A DNA stretch of 64,000 bases, from positions 47,987,564 through 48,051,563 of the forward strand of contig CM022665.1 of NCBI GenBank assembly GCA_012295275.1, read 5' to 3'. Positions 1-19,624 of this stretch are shown in pieces. The first letter of the stretch is position 1; each line of letters begins with the position of its first letter. The notes below the pieces were generated by a model. It was not told the origin of the DNA. It saw nothing but the letters and a program-made list of their open reading frames with translations, and did not search any database. Source of the DNA: Chrysomallon squamiferum (Eukaryota; Mollusca; Gastropoda; Neomphalida; Peltospiridae). The position numbers were made by a program, and so were the translations under genes.

Positions 1-1139
1 TGATTTAATGTTGTCATTGTCAAAATACGCCCTTCAAAGCAACACCGAAAAACTATCACCTTGTAATATTTTATCACTTTATGAATGTTTTTGTGTCTTG
101 TTTGTCAAACTTTTAGTGAATTACTCTTAATAATAAATTACAGCATTCACAATTCATATATGATGTAATCGTCTATACCGTATTATAGGCGTATAATACG
201 GAGTTTTCAACTTCGCAAACCACACCGAATTTGTTACTACCGAAAACATACTGAAAAAAATCAAAATAATATTAATCATTTAATGATGTTACTGAGCGCA
301 TATCATTATTAGGAAAGAATTCTAGACAATACTTACTCAAAATATCCCGTACCAAGATAACAAACACCTCACATATCCCAAGTCTGAGAAACTCCATGCC
401 CAAACTTAATTTGGCAGTCTCTTCTTCACATGACTTCACTTTGTTGGGCCTTTTGCAGTTGTTTCATTTTGTTTTACTTATTTGATATAAAACTATTGGT
501 GTTGATCATAAATAAAACTAAATCCTTCCCACGATAAGTCAGTTTGGATCTAAGTAATTATTAAATCAACCCAGACATTGCCAGTCTTTTTTTCACACTG
601 TCCTACATCAACTGGAAATAAACAAGAAGATACAGAACCTTTATTATTTTATTTTATTTCTTTTTTTTGTAATTATAAAAATAGGCTTTTTCACCTACTT
701 GTTTGTGCGTTCAGCCATAATTACACTGCATTCTTTTGTCCCTTGTATACAATTCTTACTGTCTGCACCATGTATATTTATTACTCTTGTTGTATGTCAG
801 GTATATTAATAAACTAATTTGAACATTAAATTGAAAATGATGTGTTGTTTGACAATATGGGTGATAGCATCATTTGTAATGCAGAAAATTATTTTTGCAA
901 TATTGCATATATATCAGTAGAAAAAAAAAAAAACAATTTAGTTATTTTTATTTTCAAGAGTTTGATGGATTATACAGTATTGGTGATAACAAAATCTCAG
1001 TTATTTCTATTCAAAATTCAACAAATAAAATCAGTGATGCCTAAAACAAAGTTCAAATTGTTTTGAGTACAAGCTGTCTAGTATCAGTAAGAAATTAGCA
1101 AACTGTTTTGACTTTTTTAAAACTAAAAATGACTTAAAG
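1..1139. other. AT-rich non-coding sequence, no gene recognised
   Basis: Open frames here (for example 578-817 and 842-1066) have low-complexity, Phe/Tyr/Ile-rich translations typical of AT-rich DNA, and none resembles a known protein. No exon with matching splice sites was found. Confidence 0.6.
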
Positions 1140-2000
1140 AAACTGGCAGAAATACGAAAACAGATTCAACATCATGTCATCCACTTTTGCAAAGTCACCA
1201 ATTTCAGCAAATGCATCTTTGATAGCCAGTTCAATTCTGTGTGCAGAGCAATGAATTATTAGCAACTATTCCCTGCCTTCAGTTTTCATTAGTTAGAGCA
1301 CCAGTCAGTTTACAAACATTAACATTTGCTCCATCTGCACAAGCACAAATAAGACATTTTGTGTACTTTTCACCACTAATGTCATAATCTTGGAAACCAT
1401 CATCTACAGCATGCATGTTTGATATTGTCTGCAGATACTGCTGAAATTGCTCATTTTTTGTCCCCTCACTACAATCTTCACATAAATTAATTCTTTTTTG
1501 TCTCTAGTTCTGCAGGATTCTGTGCCATCTTGTTCAACTGACATAAATTTGGCACATTGTATCATCTGTTTGATATCATCTCTCATTGCTTGGGCAATAC
1601 AGTGAACAAAGTCCCTACATGAGTGGTCATTGTCCTTCCCACTTATAAACTGCATCCCATTCTTCTTCTGCAATGGTAATCAGGGACTGATTGTCAGACA
1701 TAGGTCTCTCCTGCATAACCAACCACAATGCTGTATTGCAATGATTCTTATATTGTTCTTTACTGGTTTTTCAAATCATTTTCCAATGGAATTAGAGCAT
1801 GTAACATTATGATTTACTTTCACAGAAGCTGAATTTGTTTTAGAATCTGAACTGTTTTGTAAAAATTTCTTTTTAACCTAGTCGCGAAGGTTACCTGTTT
1901 TCACATGCCTTTGCACATTTGATTTGTATATGTAGCCTGTGACACCATCGATATAGGCAAGTAATCCGTCAAGCGACTTACCAGTTGTATATCTTAACTT
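1140..2000 (-). pseudogene. Degenerate hAT-type / ZNF862-like transposase relic
   Basis: Read on the minus strand, several disconnected frames resemble hAT-superfamily or ZNF862-like proteins. About 1150-1262 gives HCSAHRIELAIKDAFAEIGD, matching the 'H-C-x-x-H-R-x-E-L-A-x-K-D' block of that family. About 1300-1400 gives QDYDISGEKYTKCLICACAD, about 1404-1673 gives a frame with AKFMSVEQDGTES, and about 1880-2000 gives IDGVTGYIYKSNVQRHVKTG. The segments are in the family's order but separated by stops and frame changes (for example a stop after LTGALTNEN), so the copy is dead. Such genes include transposases and domesticated host proteins, and this one cannot make either. Terminal inverted repeats and target-site duplications were not identified. 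The family assignment rests on motif recognition only. Confidence 0.6.
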
Positions 2001-2195
2001 GGCTTCATTTCTTATTCCCGTTATGCTTCCAGTACAAATTTGCATTGTAGATTTGATATTTTATTGTTTTCATTTACCTCAAACCAAAAGTCATTGGAAA
2101 AATCCCATTTTTAAACGTTTCCATGTGAATGGATTCCATTTTAATTAAAGTGGTGCCTGGTAATGCTACATTGAAGTTAAATACTGTAGCAAACT

Positions 2196-2568
2196 AAGTG
2201 ATGTCACACTGTAGACTCTGACTGTCACTAAACGTGATGTCACACTGTAGACTGACTGTCACTAAACATGTGGTGTCACACTGTAGACTGACTGTCACTA
2301 AACATGTGGTGTCACACTGTAGACTGACTGTCAGTAAACATGTGATGTCACACTGTAGACTGACTGTCACTAAACATGATGTCACACTAGACTGTCACTA
2401 AACATGTGGTGTCACACTGTAGACTGACTGTCACTAAACATGTGATGTCACACTGTAGACTGACTGTCACTAAACGTGATGTCACACTGTAGACTGACTG
2501 TCACTAAACATGTGATGTCACACTGTAGACTGACTGTCACTAAACATGTGATGTCACACAGTGGATGA
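2196..2568. repeat. Minisatellite, about 36-38 bp unit, about 10 copies
   Basis: The unit contains GTCACACTGTAGACTGACTG followed by TCACTAAACATGTGAT, with small length variants (one copy near 2387 is shortened). It makes a repetitive minus-strand open frame (2194-2385) that is not a gene. No adjacent exon was recognised. Confidence 0.9.
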
Positions 2569-2721
2569 GTCTAAAAACTGGAAGCATTAAAAATCATTGG
2601 GCATTAACTTTGGTGGAATTACACATGAGAAAAAGAAAAGAAAAAACAGAATTTGCTGGACGTTTTGGAAAGGAAATTAGCCATTCATTGAAAGATTTTG
2701 TCGAGAATGGAGTTCCATTCT

Positions 2722-3156
2722 AAATCTTGTAAATAAACAAGTGAATTTTGTCTAGAATTAGTTTCAGAGTTAAATGATAGCAACCTAACAAAGTTGTAAA
2801 TAAACAAGTGTGTTTTGTCTAGAATTAGTTTCAGTGTTAAAATATAATAGTGTAATAAAAAGTTGTAAATAAATAAAAGTGTTTTGTCTAGAATTAGTTA
2901 AAAGATAGTAGTGTAACAAAGTTGTAAATAAATAAAAGTATTCTATGTGAATTAGTTAAAAGATAGCTATCTAACAAAGTTGTAAATAAATAAAAGTATT
3001 CTATGTGAATTAGTTAAAAGATAGCTATCTAACAAAGTTGTAAATAAATAAAAGTGTTTTGTCTAGAATTAGTTAAAAGATAGCTAACTAACAAAGTTGT
3101 AAATAAATAAAAGTATTCTGTATGAATTAGTTAAAAGATAGCTATCTAACAAAGTA
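2722..3156. repeat. Minisatellite, about 60 bp unit, about 7 copies
   Basis: The unit runs AACAAAGTTGTAAATAAATA, then AAAGTGTTTTGTCTAGAATT, then AGTTAAAAGATAGCTATCT. Some copies replace the middle with AAAGTATTCTATGTGAATT, so two alternating sub-types are present. Confidence 0.9.
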
Positions 3157-3519
3157 CGAGTGTTGCTTATTGTCAGTGTGTAGGTTGGTGCTGAAGCCAG
3201 ATGTTCTGTAAGACGAGCTGAGTGCTCCGCCCAGTCTGTGTAAAGAGATATCTCCAGCAATCAGCGGAGACTGGGCCAGTGAATGAGTGTGAAGTGAAAA
3301 ATAACTTTGTGTTTAAACAGAGATTAGCCTCCGCTAATACACTGTCATTTACCTCAGCCTCTCAGCCTGTCTCCTACAAACCAGTCCTAGAATTGAATTT
3401 CATCTTAAATCACGTCTAAGTGACACACATAAATGACCATTGGTAAATCATCCTCTGACCAGCTCTTCATAGCAACATGTACAGATGACCACTCGTTAAT
3501 CAACCAGTGATGAAATATA

Positions 3520-4165
3520 TTTGTGTTATTTGTCGGACAAATGTGCAATAACAGTAGTATTGACATTGTAATGTAATGTGTTTATCATTTTTTACCTAAT
3601 AAATATACAATAACAGTACTACTAGTGTTATGTACTGTATTTGACATTATTTATCTGATAAATGTACAATAACAGTAGTACTATTGACAGTGTTGTGTAC
3701 TGTATTTGACATTATTTATCTGATAAATGTACAATAACAGTAGTACTACTAGTGTTGTGTACTGTATTTGACATTATTTATCTGATAAATGTGCAATAAC
3801 AGTAGTATTGACATTGTAATGTAATGTGTTTATCATTATTTATCTGATAAATGTACAATAACAGTAGTACTACTAGTGTTGTGTACTGTATTTGACATTA
3901 TTTATCTGATAAATGTACAATAACAGTAGTACTATTGACAGTGTTGTGTTCTGTATTTGACATTATTTATCTGATAAATGTACAATAACAGTAGTACTAC
4001 TAGTGTTGTGTACTGTATTTGACATTGTTTAGCTGATAAATGTACAATAACAGTAGTACTACTAGTGTTGTGTACTGTATTTGACATTGTTTAGCTGATA
4101 AATGTACAATAACAGTAGTACTACTAGTGTTGTGTAATGTATTTTACATTGTTTAGCTGGTATCT
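3520..4165. repeat. Minisatellite, about 60-66 bp unit, about 10 copies
   Basis: The unit runs TTATCTGATAAATGTACAAT, then AACAGTAGTACTACTAGTGT, then TGTGTACTGTATTTGACATT. Variants replace CTACTAGTG with CTATTGACAGTG. Confidence 0.9.
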
Positions 4166-5725
4166 TGCTGTGACTCTCTCACAGATGTGTTTAATTAGAC
4201 TTTGTGGAAATGTCTGGTTTTTCTATTCAAGTCCGGCTGCTGTGATTTCAGCCTGAGGCCAGTGTTGGTCCTGGAAGACTGGTCTTTACAGCTTTCTGCA
4301 GTCACAACAGTCGACTCTGTGCAGAACAAACACACAGTTTATTAACTTTTCATCTGTCACTTAATTACCCTGTCTCCAGTAAATGTTGAAGCTAAAAGTA
4401 TTTTCTAGTTTATCATTGTTAATGTTTCAGTAGAAATGTTAGTTAAACAGCAGATAAATAATTGTTTATAATGCAAACAATAAATTGTCACTGTTAATAG
4501 GTGTAATGTACTATTAATAAGTGCAGTACACAGTCACTACTATTTTACACAACATGTAATTACTAATGGTTTGCCCAAGATAATCACTACACAACAATGA
4601 TCACTACTAGTGTTGCAAGAGATAATCACTGCTAACATACACAACAATAATCTCTGTTAATTAGCATATTGTTGAGATTAACACGCAGTTTTGTACTAGT
4701 TAATGAGAAAAGCTGAGTGGGTGACAAAGACGGGAGATGGTGTAATGTCCCTGCTGAGTAAATAACACAGTGGCTGACAGCTGAGAGGAGGAAGTGTCAG
4801 TGTTTACACCACTTTGTTCCTTTCTTCACCATATGTCATCAGCACTACATCATTCTCCCCTCCACAAAACACCAGCATTTTTCATATACCTGCACACTCC
4901 ACGTTTTTGTCCAGGTAGAAACTCTACCTGCGAACGAGAAGCCATTTAATTCCTCTCCTATGCAGATTCAAGCAATCCGTCTTGGTTTCATTTTGTACCT
5001 GTCTTTGTTGCTATGATCATAATTAATGCTGGTATTTATCATGTGCCGGGGGGCGTTCCCACCACCTTTCAGAGAGGAGTTATTTTATCACATAATTTAT
5101 TGGTATTAACATTTATAAGGTGTTCGGCCAGGAAATCGTTCTTGCCAGATCGGGTTTTTTGCTCGCTTTAATCACATGGCTGACACAAAACCTGTTATTA
5201 ACAACAGAAGAAAACTGAAATCTGCCCTCACCTCTGTTTGTCATATTGGTCTTACACAGAACAGTCTTGTCTTCACATTGTGTGAATTAACAACAGTTTC
5301 CACCTTGTTTTTCTGTTTTCATAACGCTTTGTTACATCTGTGTGTGTGTCTCAGTATCATATTTTCTCTTTTAACACCATATGAATTGTCAGTGTTTATA
5401 TATCTACATTTTATTTACACACAGTGTAATGTGAACTGTCACCATTTCTACATCTGTATTTTGTTTACACAGTATAGTGTGAACTGTTAACATTATATGT
5501 CTATATTTTATTTACACACAGTGTAATGAGAGCTATCAATGTTTCACACACACACACACACACACACATCTACATACACATTCATATACATACATACAGA
5601 GAGAGAGATGGATTATTTATAAACAGAGGTTGTTAAAATGCTATAATCAAAAATTGATATGCATGTAAAATGTCATTTAAAAAGTGTTCAGTGATAGGTG
5701 TATAAAAGTTAAGTTTGTTTTTAAG
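4166..5725. other. Upstream region of CTU1; first coding exon not found
   Basis: CTU1 proteins begin with about 20-30 residues carrying a CxxC pair before the first exon recognised here at 5726. I looked for a start codon followed by TGY-x-x-TGY and a donor and did not find a convincing one. The open frame at 5176-5490 does not resemble CTU1. A CA repeat lies at about 5549-5568. The missing exon may be here or farther upstream. Confidence 0.4.
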
Positions 5726-12663
<6,938 letters not shown>

Positions 12664-12681
<18 letters not shown>

Positions 12682-15602
12682 GATGTGTAACATCAGTGAT
12701 ATAAAGTACTCTGAGTGAACTGTATCTGGTGATATAAACTACTCACTGAGTGAGATTTGTAACATCAGTGATATAAACTACTCACTGAGTGAGATTTGTA
12801 ACATCAGTGATATAAAGTACTCACACTGAGGGAGCTGTGTATTATCAGTGATATAAACTACTCACTGAGTGAGATTTGTAACATCAGTGATATAAAGTAC
12901 TCACACTGAGGGAGCTCTGTATTATCAGTGATATAAACTACTCACTGAGTGAGACATGTAACAGTGATATAAAGGACTCACTGAGTGAGATGTGTAACAT
13001 CAGTGATATAAACTACTCACTGAGGAAGATGTGTATCTAGTGGTATAAACTACTCACTGAGTGAGACTTGTAACATCAGTGATGTAAACTACTCACTGAG
13101 TGAGATTTGTAACATCAGTGATATAAAGTACTCACACTGAGGGTGCTGTGTATCTAGTGATAAAACTACTCACTGAGTGAGACGTGTAACATCAGTGATA
13201 TAATCTACTCACTGAGGGAGATGTGTATCTAGTGATATAAACTACTGACTGAGTGAGATGTGTAACATCAGTGATATAAACTACTCACTGAGTGACACGT
13301 GTAACATCAGTGATATAAACTACTCACTGAGGAAGATGTGTATCTAGTGATATAAACTACTCACTGAGTGAACTGTATCTAGTGATATAAACTACTCACT
13401 GAGTGAGATGTGTAACTTAAGTGATATAAACTCACTGAGGGAGATGTGTATCTAATGATATAAACTACTCACTGAGTGAGACGTGTAACATCAGTGATAT
13501 AAACTACTCACTGAGGGAGATGTGTATCTAGTGATAAAACTACTCACAGAGTGAGATGTGTAACATCAGTGATATAAACTACTCACTGAGGAAGATGTGT
13601 ATCTAGTGATATAAACTACTCACTGAGTGAGATTTGTAACATCAGTGATATAAACTACTCACTGAGGGAGATGTGTATCTAGTGATATAAACTACTCACT
13701 GAGTGAGATGTGTAACATCAGTGATATAAACTACTCACTGAGTGAACTGTATCTAGTGATATAAACTACTCACTGAGTGAGACGTGTAACATCAGTAATA
13801 TAAACTACTCACTGAGTGAACTGTATCTAGTGATATAAACTACTCACTGAGTGAGACGTGTAACATCAGTGATATAAACTACTCACTGAGGAAGATGTGT
13901 ATCTAGTGATATAAACTACTCACTGAGTGAGATGTGTAACATCAGTGATATAAACTACTCACTGAGGAAGATGTGTATCTAGTGATATAAACTACTCACT
14001 GAGTGAGATGTGTAACATCAGTGATATAAACTACTCACTGAGGAAGATGTGTATCTAGTGATATAAACTACTCACTGAGTGAACTTTATCTAGTGATATA
14101 AACTACTCACTGAGTGAGATGTGTGACATCAGTGATATAAACTACTCACTGAGGAAGATGTGTATCTAGTGATATAAACTACTCACTGAGTGAACTTTAT
14201 CTAGTGATATAAACTACTCACTGAGTGAGATGTGTAACATCAGTGATATAAACTACTCACTGAGGAAGATGTGTATCTAGTGATATAAACTACTCACTGA
14301 GTGAACTTTATCTAGTGATATAAACTACTCACTGAGTGAGATGTGTAACATCAGTAATATAAAGTACTCACACTGAGGGAGCTGTGTATTATCAGTGATA
14401 TAAACTACTCACTGAGTGAGACGTGTGACATCAGTAATATAAACTACTCATTGAGGGAGATGTGTATCTAGTGATAAAACTACTCACTGAGTGAGATGTG
14501 TAACATCAGTGATATAAACTACTCACTGAGGGAGATGTGTATCTAGTGATATAAACTACTCACTGAGTGAACTTTATCTAGTGATATAAACTACTCACTG
14601 AGTGAGATGTGTAACATCAGTAATATAAAGTACTCACTGAGGGAGCTGTGTATTATCAGTGATATAAACTAAACACTGACTGAGACGTGTGACATCAGTA
14701 ATATAAACTACTCATTGAGGGAGATGTGTATCTAGTGATAAAACTACTCACTGAGTGAGATATAAACTACTCACTGAGTGAGATGTGTAACATCAGTGAT
14801 ATAAACTACTCACTGAGGGAGATGTGTATCTAGTGATATAAACTACTCACTGAGTGAGACGTGTAACATCAGTGATATAAACTACTCACTGAGTGAACTG
14901 TATCTAGTGATATAAACTACTCACTGAGTGAGATGTGTAACATCAGTGATATAAACTACTCACTGAGGAAGATGTGTATCTAGTGATATAAACTACTCAC
15001 TGAGTGAGATGTGTAACAGTGATATAAACTACTCACTGAGGAAGATGTGTATCTAGTGATATAAACTACTCACTGAGTGAGATGTGTAACATCAGTGATA
15101 TAAACTACTCACTGAGGAAGATGTGTATCTAGTGATATAAACTACTCACTGAGTGAACTTTATCTAGTGATATAAACTACTCACTGAGTGAGATGTGTGA
15201 CATCAGTGATATAAAGTACTCACACTGAGGGAGCTGTGTATTATCAGTGATATAAACTACTCACTGAGTGAGATGTGTGAACATCAGTGATATAAACATC
15301 ACTGTGAACTGTAAAGTGATATAAACTACTCACTGAGTGAGATGTGTAACATCAGTGATATAAAGTACTCACACTGAGGGAGCTGTGTATTATCAGTGAT
15401 ATAAACTACTCACTGAGTGAGACGTGTGACATCAGTAATATAAACTACTCATTGAGGGAGATGTGTAACATCAGTAATATCAACTACTCATTGAGGGAGA
15501 TGTGTATCTAGTGATAAAACTACTCACTGAGTGAGATGTGTAACATCAGTGATATAAACTACTCACTGAGGGAGATGTGTATCTAGTGATATAAACTACT
15601 CA
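12664..15602 (+). repeat. 2.9-kb minisatellite derived from the CTU1 stop-codon region
   Basis: Two alternating unit types of about 39 and 37 bp share CTACTCACTGAG. One continues TGAGATGTGTAACATCAGTG, the other GAAGATGTGTATCTAGTG, both followed by ATATAAA. The first copy is CTU1 coding sequence: GAAACTACTCACACTGAGTGAG encodes the last five residues TTHTE with stop TGA at 12679-12681. There are roughly 75 copies. If CTU1 is transcribed to a downstream poly(A) site, this array is its 3' UTR. Confidence 0.96.
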
Positions 15603-17640
15603 CATTGATAATATTTATAATATTTTGAAGTAAGTGAGTGATATTCATCATATATTAATTATATTAATATATTTTGTATGTATGTCAGTTCATGTACTTG
15701 TCATTAAGCAAATTGTGGTTTATAAAACACTGTTTAAACTGATTGATAGATTTCTTGTTATAACAAAGATTGAAAAATTTAGTTTTTAATGTTTTGCTAT
15801 ATATTTAATAATTAAAGACACATTGCTCTTTATACATCTCTAAGACGTCATTAGACTTATGATTATAAAAACGTATTGTCTTGTCTTTGATTATACTGAT
15901 ACAGACTGAGATAAGTAATCTTTACAGCTGACTCACAATTTAGAATAAATTCAATTCTCAACCTGTGCCCTGGTCAGGAGCTGACAAAGTATTGTGATGC
16001 TCTAAATACATTTATAAATGCTTACCCTACAAAGGTCACTGTACTGTTACTAGTACACACTTTGGGATCCTAACCTTCAGAATTATTTGATAAAAGACAG
16101 AGAAATAGAAAGAAGTTATGAACCACTGTTCTAAATCTGAGGATAGTCTTCAGTGTTGGGGAAACGTTCTGTGTAACATTGCTAGTTTTGTAAATATTTC
16201 TTTCCTTCATTAATTAAAGTATGTATCTTCTTAGATTATGAATTCTGGGTTGTTTAAATAATGTTAAACGTAACAAATAAAATGAACTTTTCTTCCAAGT
16301 TTTTACTTCAACAGATGATTAGCACCAGTTTGATGTTCCGATTTTTATATCATTTGTTTGCGTATATTCCATTTACATGTAATATTGTATTGTTTAATGA
16401 TCTGTGTTTAATACATAGATATTTTCAAACAATTTGCAAGTTTTTAAAAATTAAAACAGTTTCAAACTTAACAGTTTATTGTTGTTATTTTTATTCTGTT
16501 CTTTGTCCACTATTAACAATGCTAACTGTCACTAAGGGCGCTTGCAGACAAGGCGAATCCATAACCTCAAACTATTACGCTAATATACTATATGTTTAAA
16601 AGCAGCAACAAAATAACAGAAAAATTATTCACAACTCTTACTCAGGAATGATCTCACAAATCAATCGAAACCGGCCAAAAATATTTAATTCAGTTAAATC
16701 TATCTCTGTTACGGTCGTTATAAAGAGAACACTTTACCGTACAGTACGTGCAGGTTTTCATTGGTATAAAAACATCTTTATTTGACAATAATACAAAAAA
16801 AACAACACCAGAATACTTTCACAGTGAGGTGACGTTCAGCAAGTATCACGTAGTTAAAATTTCAAAAAAATTTCATTCCGTCTAATAATTTTATTTTGAA
16901 ACTAAGACATCGCTATCAAAAATAGTTTTATAAGTAAAAATGTAACATAACTGTATTCAGAAATAAAACCTCACTATCAAAAATAGTTTTATAAATAAAA
17001 ATGTAACATAACTGTATTCAGATATAAAACCTCGCCTTTCTTTGTGGTTTGTATTGCAAAAACTTGCGACATCAATGCGACTTGATAACCAAATATATCA
17101 AACAATCCTATGAGAAGAAATACGTGACGAATACAGGTGATATAAATGGTTCAACTCACCAGCCTATCGAATGATCAAAACAAAGTGGTCGATAATTATG
17201 TTTGTAAAGAAAGGTCTTAATAACCTTCTTGTTGATGAGTCTACGTTCCTGGACAGGTTATTTAATTTAAACAGCCTTTACCGCTGATTAATAAAAATGT
17301 CACCTGTTAATAAGAGTTTATTGTCTGTAACCGATGCATGTGAATAAATTATATGTAGAAAGTTAAATATTAACGTTTATTTTCCAGAACTAAGTTTATA
17401 TCGGTTTAAAATGTATTTTGATCTCTATATACTACTATATAATTCTATAAATGGTTTTAAGCTGTCTGAAACAATAAAGTATTTAAATTTTATTTGACTT
17501 AGTCTGTGGATATTTGTCATTTACTAATATTTAAGTCACCTGTTCATACATTTAAAAAAATTTTTAAAAAAATGTATACTTTTTCATGCGGCGTAGAAAT
17601 TGTACATTATCATTTGTTTTCTTTAAATCGGCGAGTTTCT
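15603..17640. other. Intergenic, AT-rich; one short tandem duplication
   Basis: About 63 bp are duplicated at roughly 16910-16972 and 16973-17036 (shared CTATCAAAAATAGTTTTATA and ATGTAACATAACTGTATTCA). The 112-codon open frame 16261-16599 has no recognisable features. Nothing else was identified. Confidence 0.5.
15944..15949 (+). terminator. Possible CTU1 polyadenylation signal AATAAA
   Basis: First clear AATAAA downstream of the CTU1 stop and its array. An AATTAAA lies at about 15809. Which is used is unknown. Confidence 0.3.
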
Positions 17641-17671
17641 AATGAGAACAGCTGTTATTCAGTAGTTTGAC

Positions 17672-17850
17672 ACACGTGTCTGAAATGACATACACACAGA
17701 CAGATGTACAGCAAACAACCAACTGACGCCTGTTTTTCACAAACATCTTCTTAACACGTGACCAGGTGAAATTTGTGTGTGGACAGGTACATCTAGTCCA
17801 GCCTAGTAAATAAACATTGATCTAATTGGTTATTTGCATTTATGACGTCA
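17672..17850. promoter_or_regulatory. Cluster of E-box, octamer and CRE-like motifs upstream of the WAP gene
   Basis: Two CACGTG E-boxes (17673-17678, 17755-17760), an ATTTGCAT octamer of the POU type (17832-17839) and a full TGACGTCA CRE palindrome (17843-17850) lie within 180 bp. They sit about 100 bp before a candidate signal-peptide exon. Individual motifs occur by chance, and the clustering in AT-rich surroundings is what makes a promoter plausible. Confidence 0.3.
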
Positions 17851-17943
17851 CTGACGTCTGCTGATAATCCGATACTCTCACTTGATAATTCAGTGACGCG
17901 ATCGTCCAACCAGCATGCAGTTTATAAGTCTACACTTCTTAGT

Positions 17944-17988
17944 ATGGGTAATATCTTATTATTTTTAATAAGTATATCACTGTTACTG
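17944..17988 (+). CDS. Candidate first coding exon (hydrophobic leader) of the WAP/Kunitz gene
   Basis: ATG at 17944 opens 15 codons, MGNILLFLISISLLL, ending before a possible donor GTAGTA in phase 0. The first certain exon of the downstream gene (19625) begins in phase 0, so the two could join into a short hydrophobic leader followed by DISC. Against it: no positive residue after the Met, no clear cleavage site, a weak donor inside an AGT repeat, and a longer upstream in-frame ORF from 17842. Confidence 0.25.
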
Positions 17989-18048
<60 letters not shown>

Positions 18049-18290
18049 ATGTGGTGGCGATATTAGTGGTGGTGGTAGCAGTAGTAATGGTAGTAGCAGC
18101 AGTAGTGGTAGTGGTATTAGTAATTGTAGTAGTATTGGTAATTGTAGTAATAGTAGCAATAGTGGTAGTAGTAGTGGTGATGGTGATGGCAATAGTAATG
18201 GTAATGGTAGTAGTAGAAATAGTTGTATTGGTAGTGGTAGTAGCAGTAGTAATTGTTGTTGTTGCTGTTGTTCTTGTAGTAATTGATTTA
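17989..18290. repeat. (GTA)n microsatellite decaying into GTR/GYR triplets
   Basis: About 50 bp of perfect GTA repeat is followed by about 240 bp of imperfect GTA/GTG/GTT/GCA triplets. It yields poly-Val open frames on + and Tyr/Leu/Pro-rich frames on -, which are not genes. Confidence 0.95.
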
Positions 18291-18299
18291 AGTAAGTGA

Positions 18300-19021
18300 C
18301 TAAGAGTTAGGTATAATTATTTCAAGTGAAAAATTCAGCTAAAGTTATTTAAATTCTGTGTACAAAACATACGTAAAGTATTAATATGTAAACAATTTTT
18401 AACGAGTATTCAGACGGTCATAGTACATACATAGACATGTTAGACATCAAAATCATGTGGATGTGTACGCATATTACTAACGTTTAAAAATCAATATACA
18501 GATAATTAGTTTTGATGTAGTTAACAATATAAGAAAAAAGAAGAAAAAAAACGTTCAAATACAGGCACAGTTGCAAAACATTTATGCACAAATATGCAAA
18601 TGTAAACGAGCAAGTTGACTGTAAACAACAATGTCAATAATATTAGAAATTAACATTTTTTCAGGTTTTTTCGCCCATTCACGTTTTTTCTCAAATACTC
18701 AGCAGAGGAACATATCCATGTGACGTGATTGTAAGTAACCATGACAACACATTGTTATTTACTTTCAAACATGTTCAGTTCATTATCAACAAACATACTT
18801 TAGACCTGCTAATGTTTGGGTTTTGTTTTTCTATAATTGTTATTATTATTTTTGAATTGATGTTATTTATTTATTAATTTATTTATTATCATTATTATTT
18901 TTTATAATAATATTTTTCTTGCTTGTTTGAATTATTTAAAAGTAACTAAACTAACCAAGATTTTATCTTTTTTTCATTTCGTTTCTTTTTCTTTTTTCTT
19001 TTCTTTTTAATTTATTTTGTT

Positions 19022-19085
<64 letters not shown>

Positions 19086-19624
19086 GTATTTATTTTATTT
19101 TTTATAGTTGATGGTTTTGGATGTTTTGGGAGGCTTTTTTTTGGTTGTTTTTTAAAAACTTTTTGCCTTGTTTAAATTTTTATTTTTAATACATTTATTT
19201 AATAGTGGGAGGGCTGGAATGGCGACTTAAGGTTGGTTTGTTCATTTCATTTTTTTTTTTTTCTTTTTTTTCAAATAATTTTCTTGTTTACATTTGTGTG
19301 ATTGAATGTGAACAAGTTTGACATAATGTAGGTAAATAATAATATGACTCTTTACATGTTTGAACTGTTGATAATAACAAAACACAATTGTTTACACGGT
19401 TTTAACAAAATGTAAGTAAAAAGTAAAACAACTGTTTACAAATGGTTAATTTAGTAATACTATCATTGTAAGTATGCGTGTGTGTGTGTGTTGGTGTGTA
19501 TATTTGAACCGTTTGAAAATGAATACAAAAATAATTATTTACAGGAAATTTATATAAATAAATATAACACATGTTTAGCCATGTTTATATGAAAATAAAT
19601 ATAACAGTTCTTTCCATATTGCAG
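18300..19624. other. Non-coding AT-rich stretch with (ATT)n at about 19025-19081
   Basis: No exon recognised. Poly-T and ATT runs dominate 18840-19270. This would be intron 1 of the WAP gene if the leader exon at 17944 is real. Confidence 0.5.

Noticed and set aside
2196-4165. Possible CRISPR array or other spaced repeat
   Set aside because: Units are directly tandem with no unique spacers, and the genome is eukaryotic.
16261-16599. 112-codon frame as a small gene
   Set aside because: Low-complexity hydrophobic translation in AT-rich intergenic DNA, no conserved motif or promoter.
17842-18299. Poly-Val and Tyr/Leu/Pro-rich frames
   Set aside because: Translation of a GTA microsatellite and its decayed flank; only the short leader before it is kept, at low confidence.
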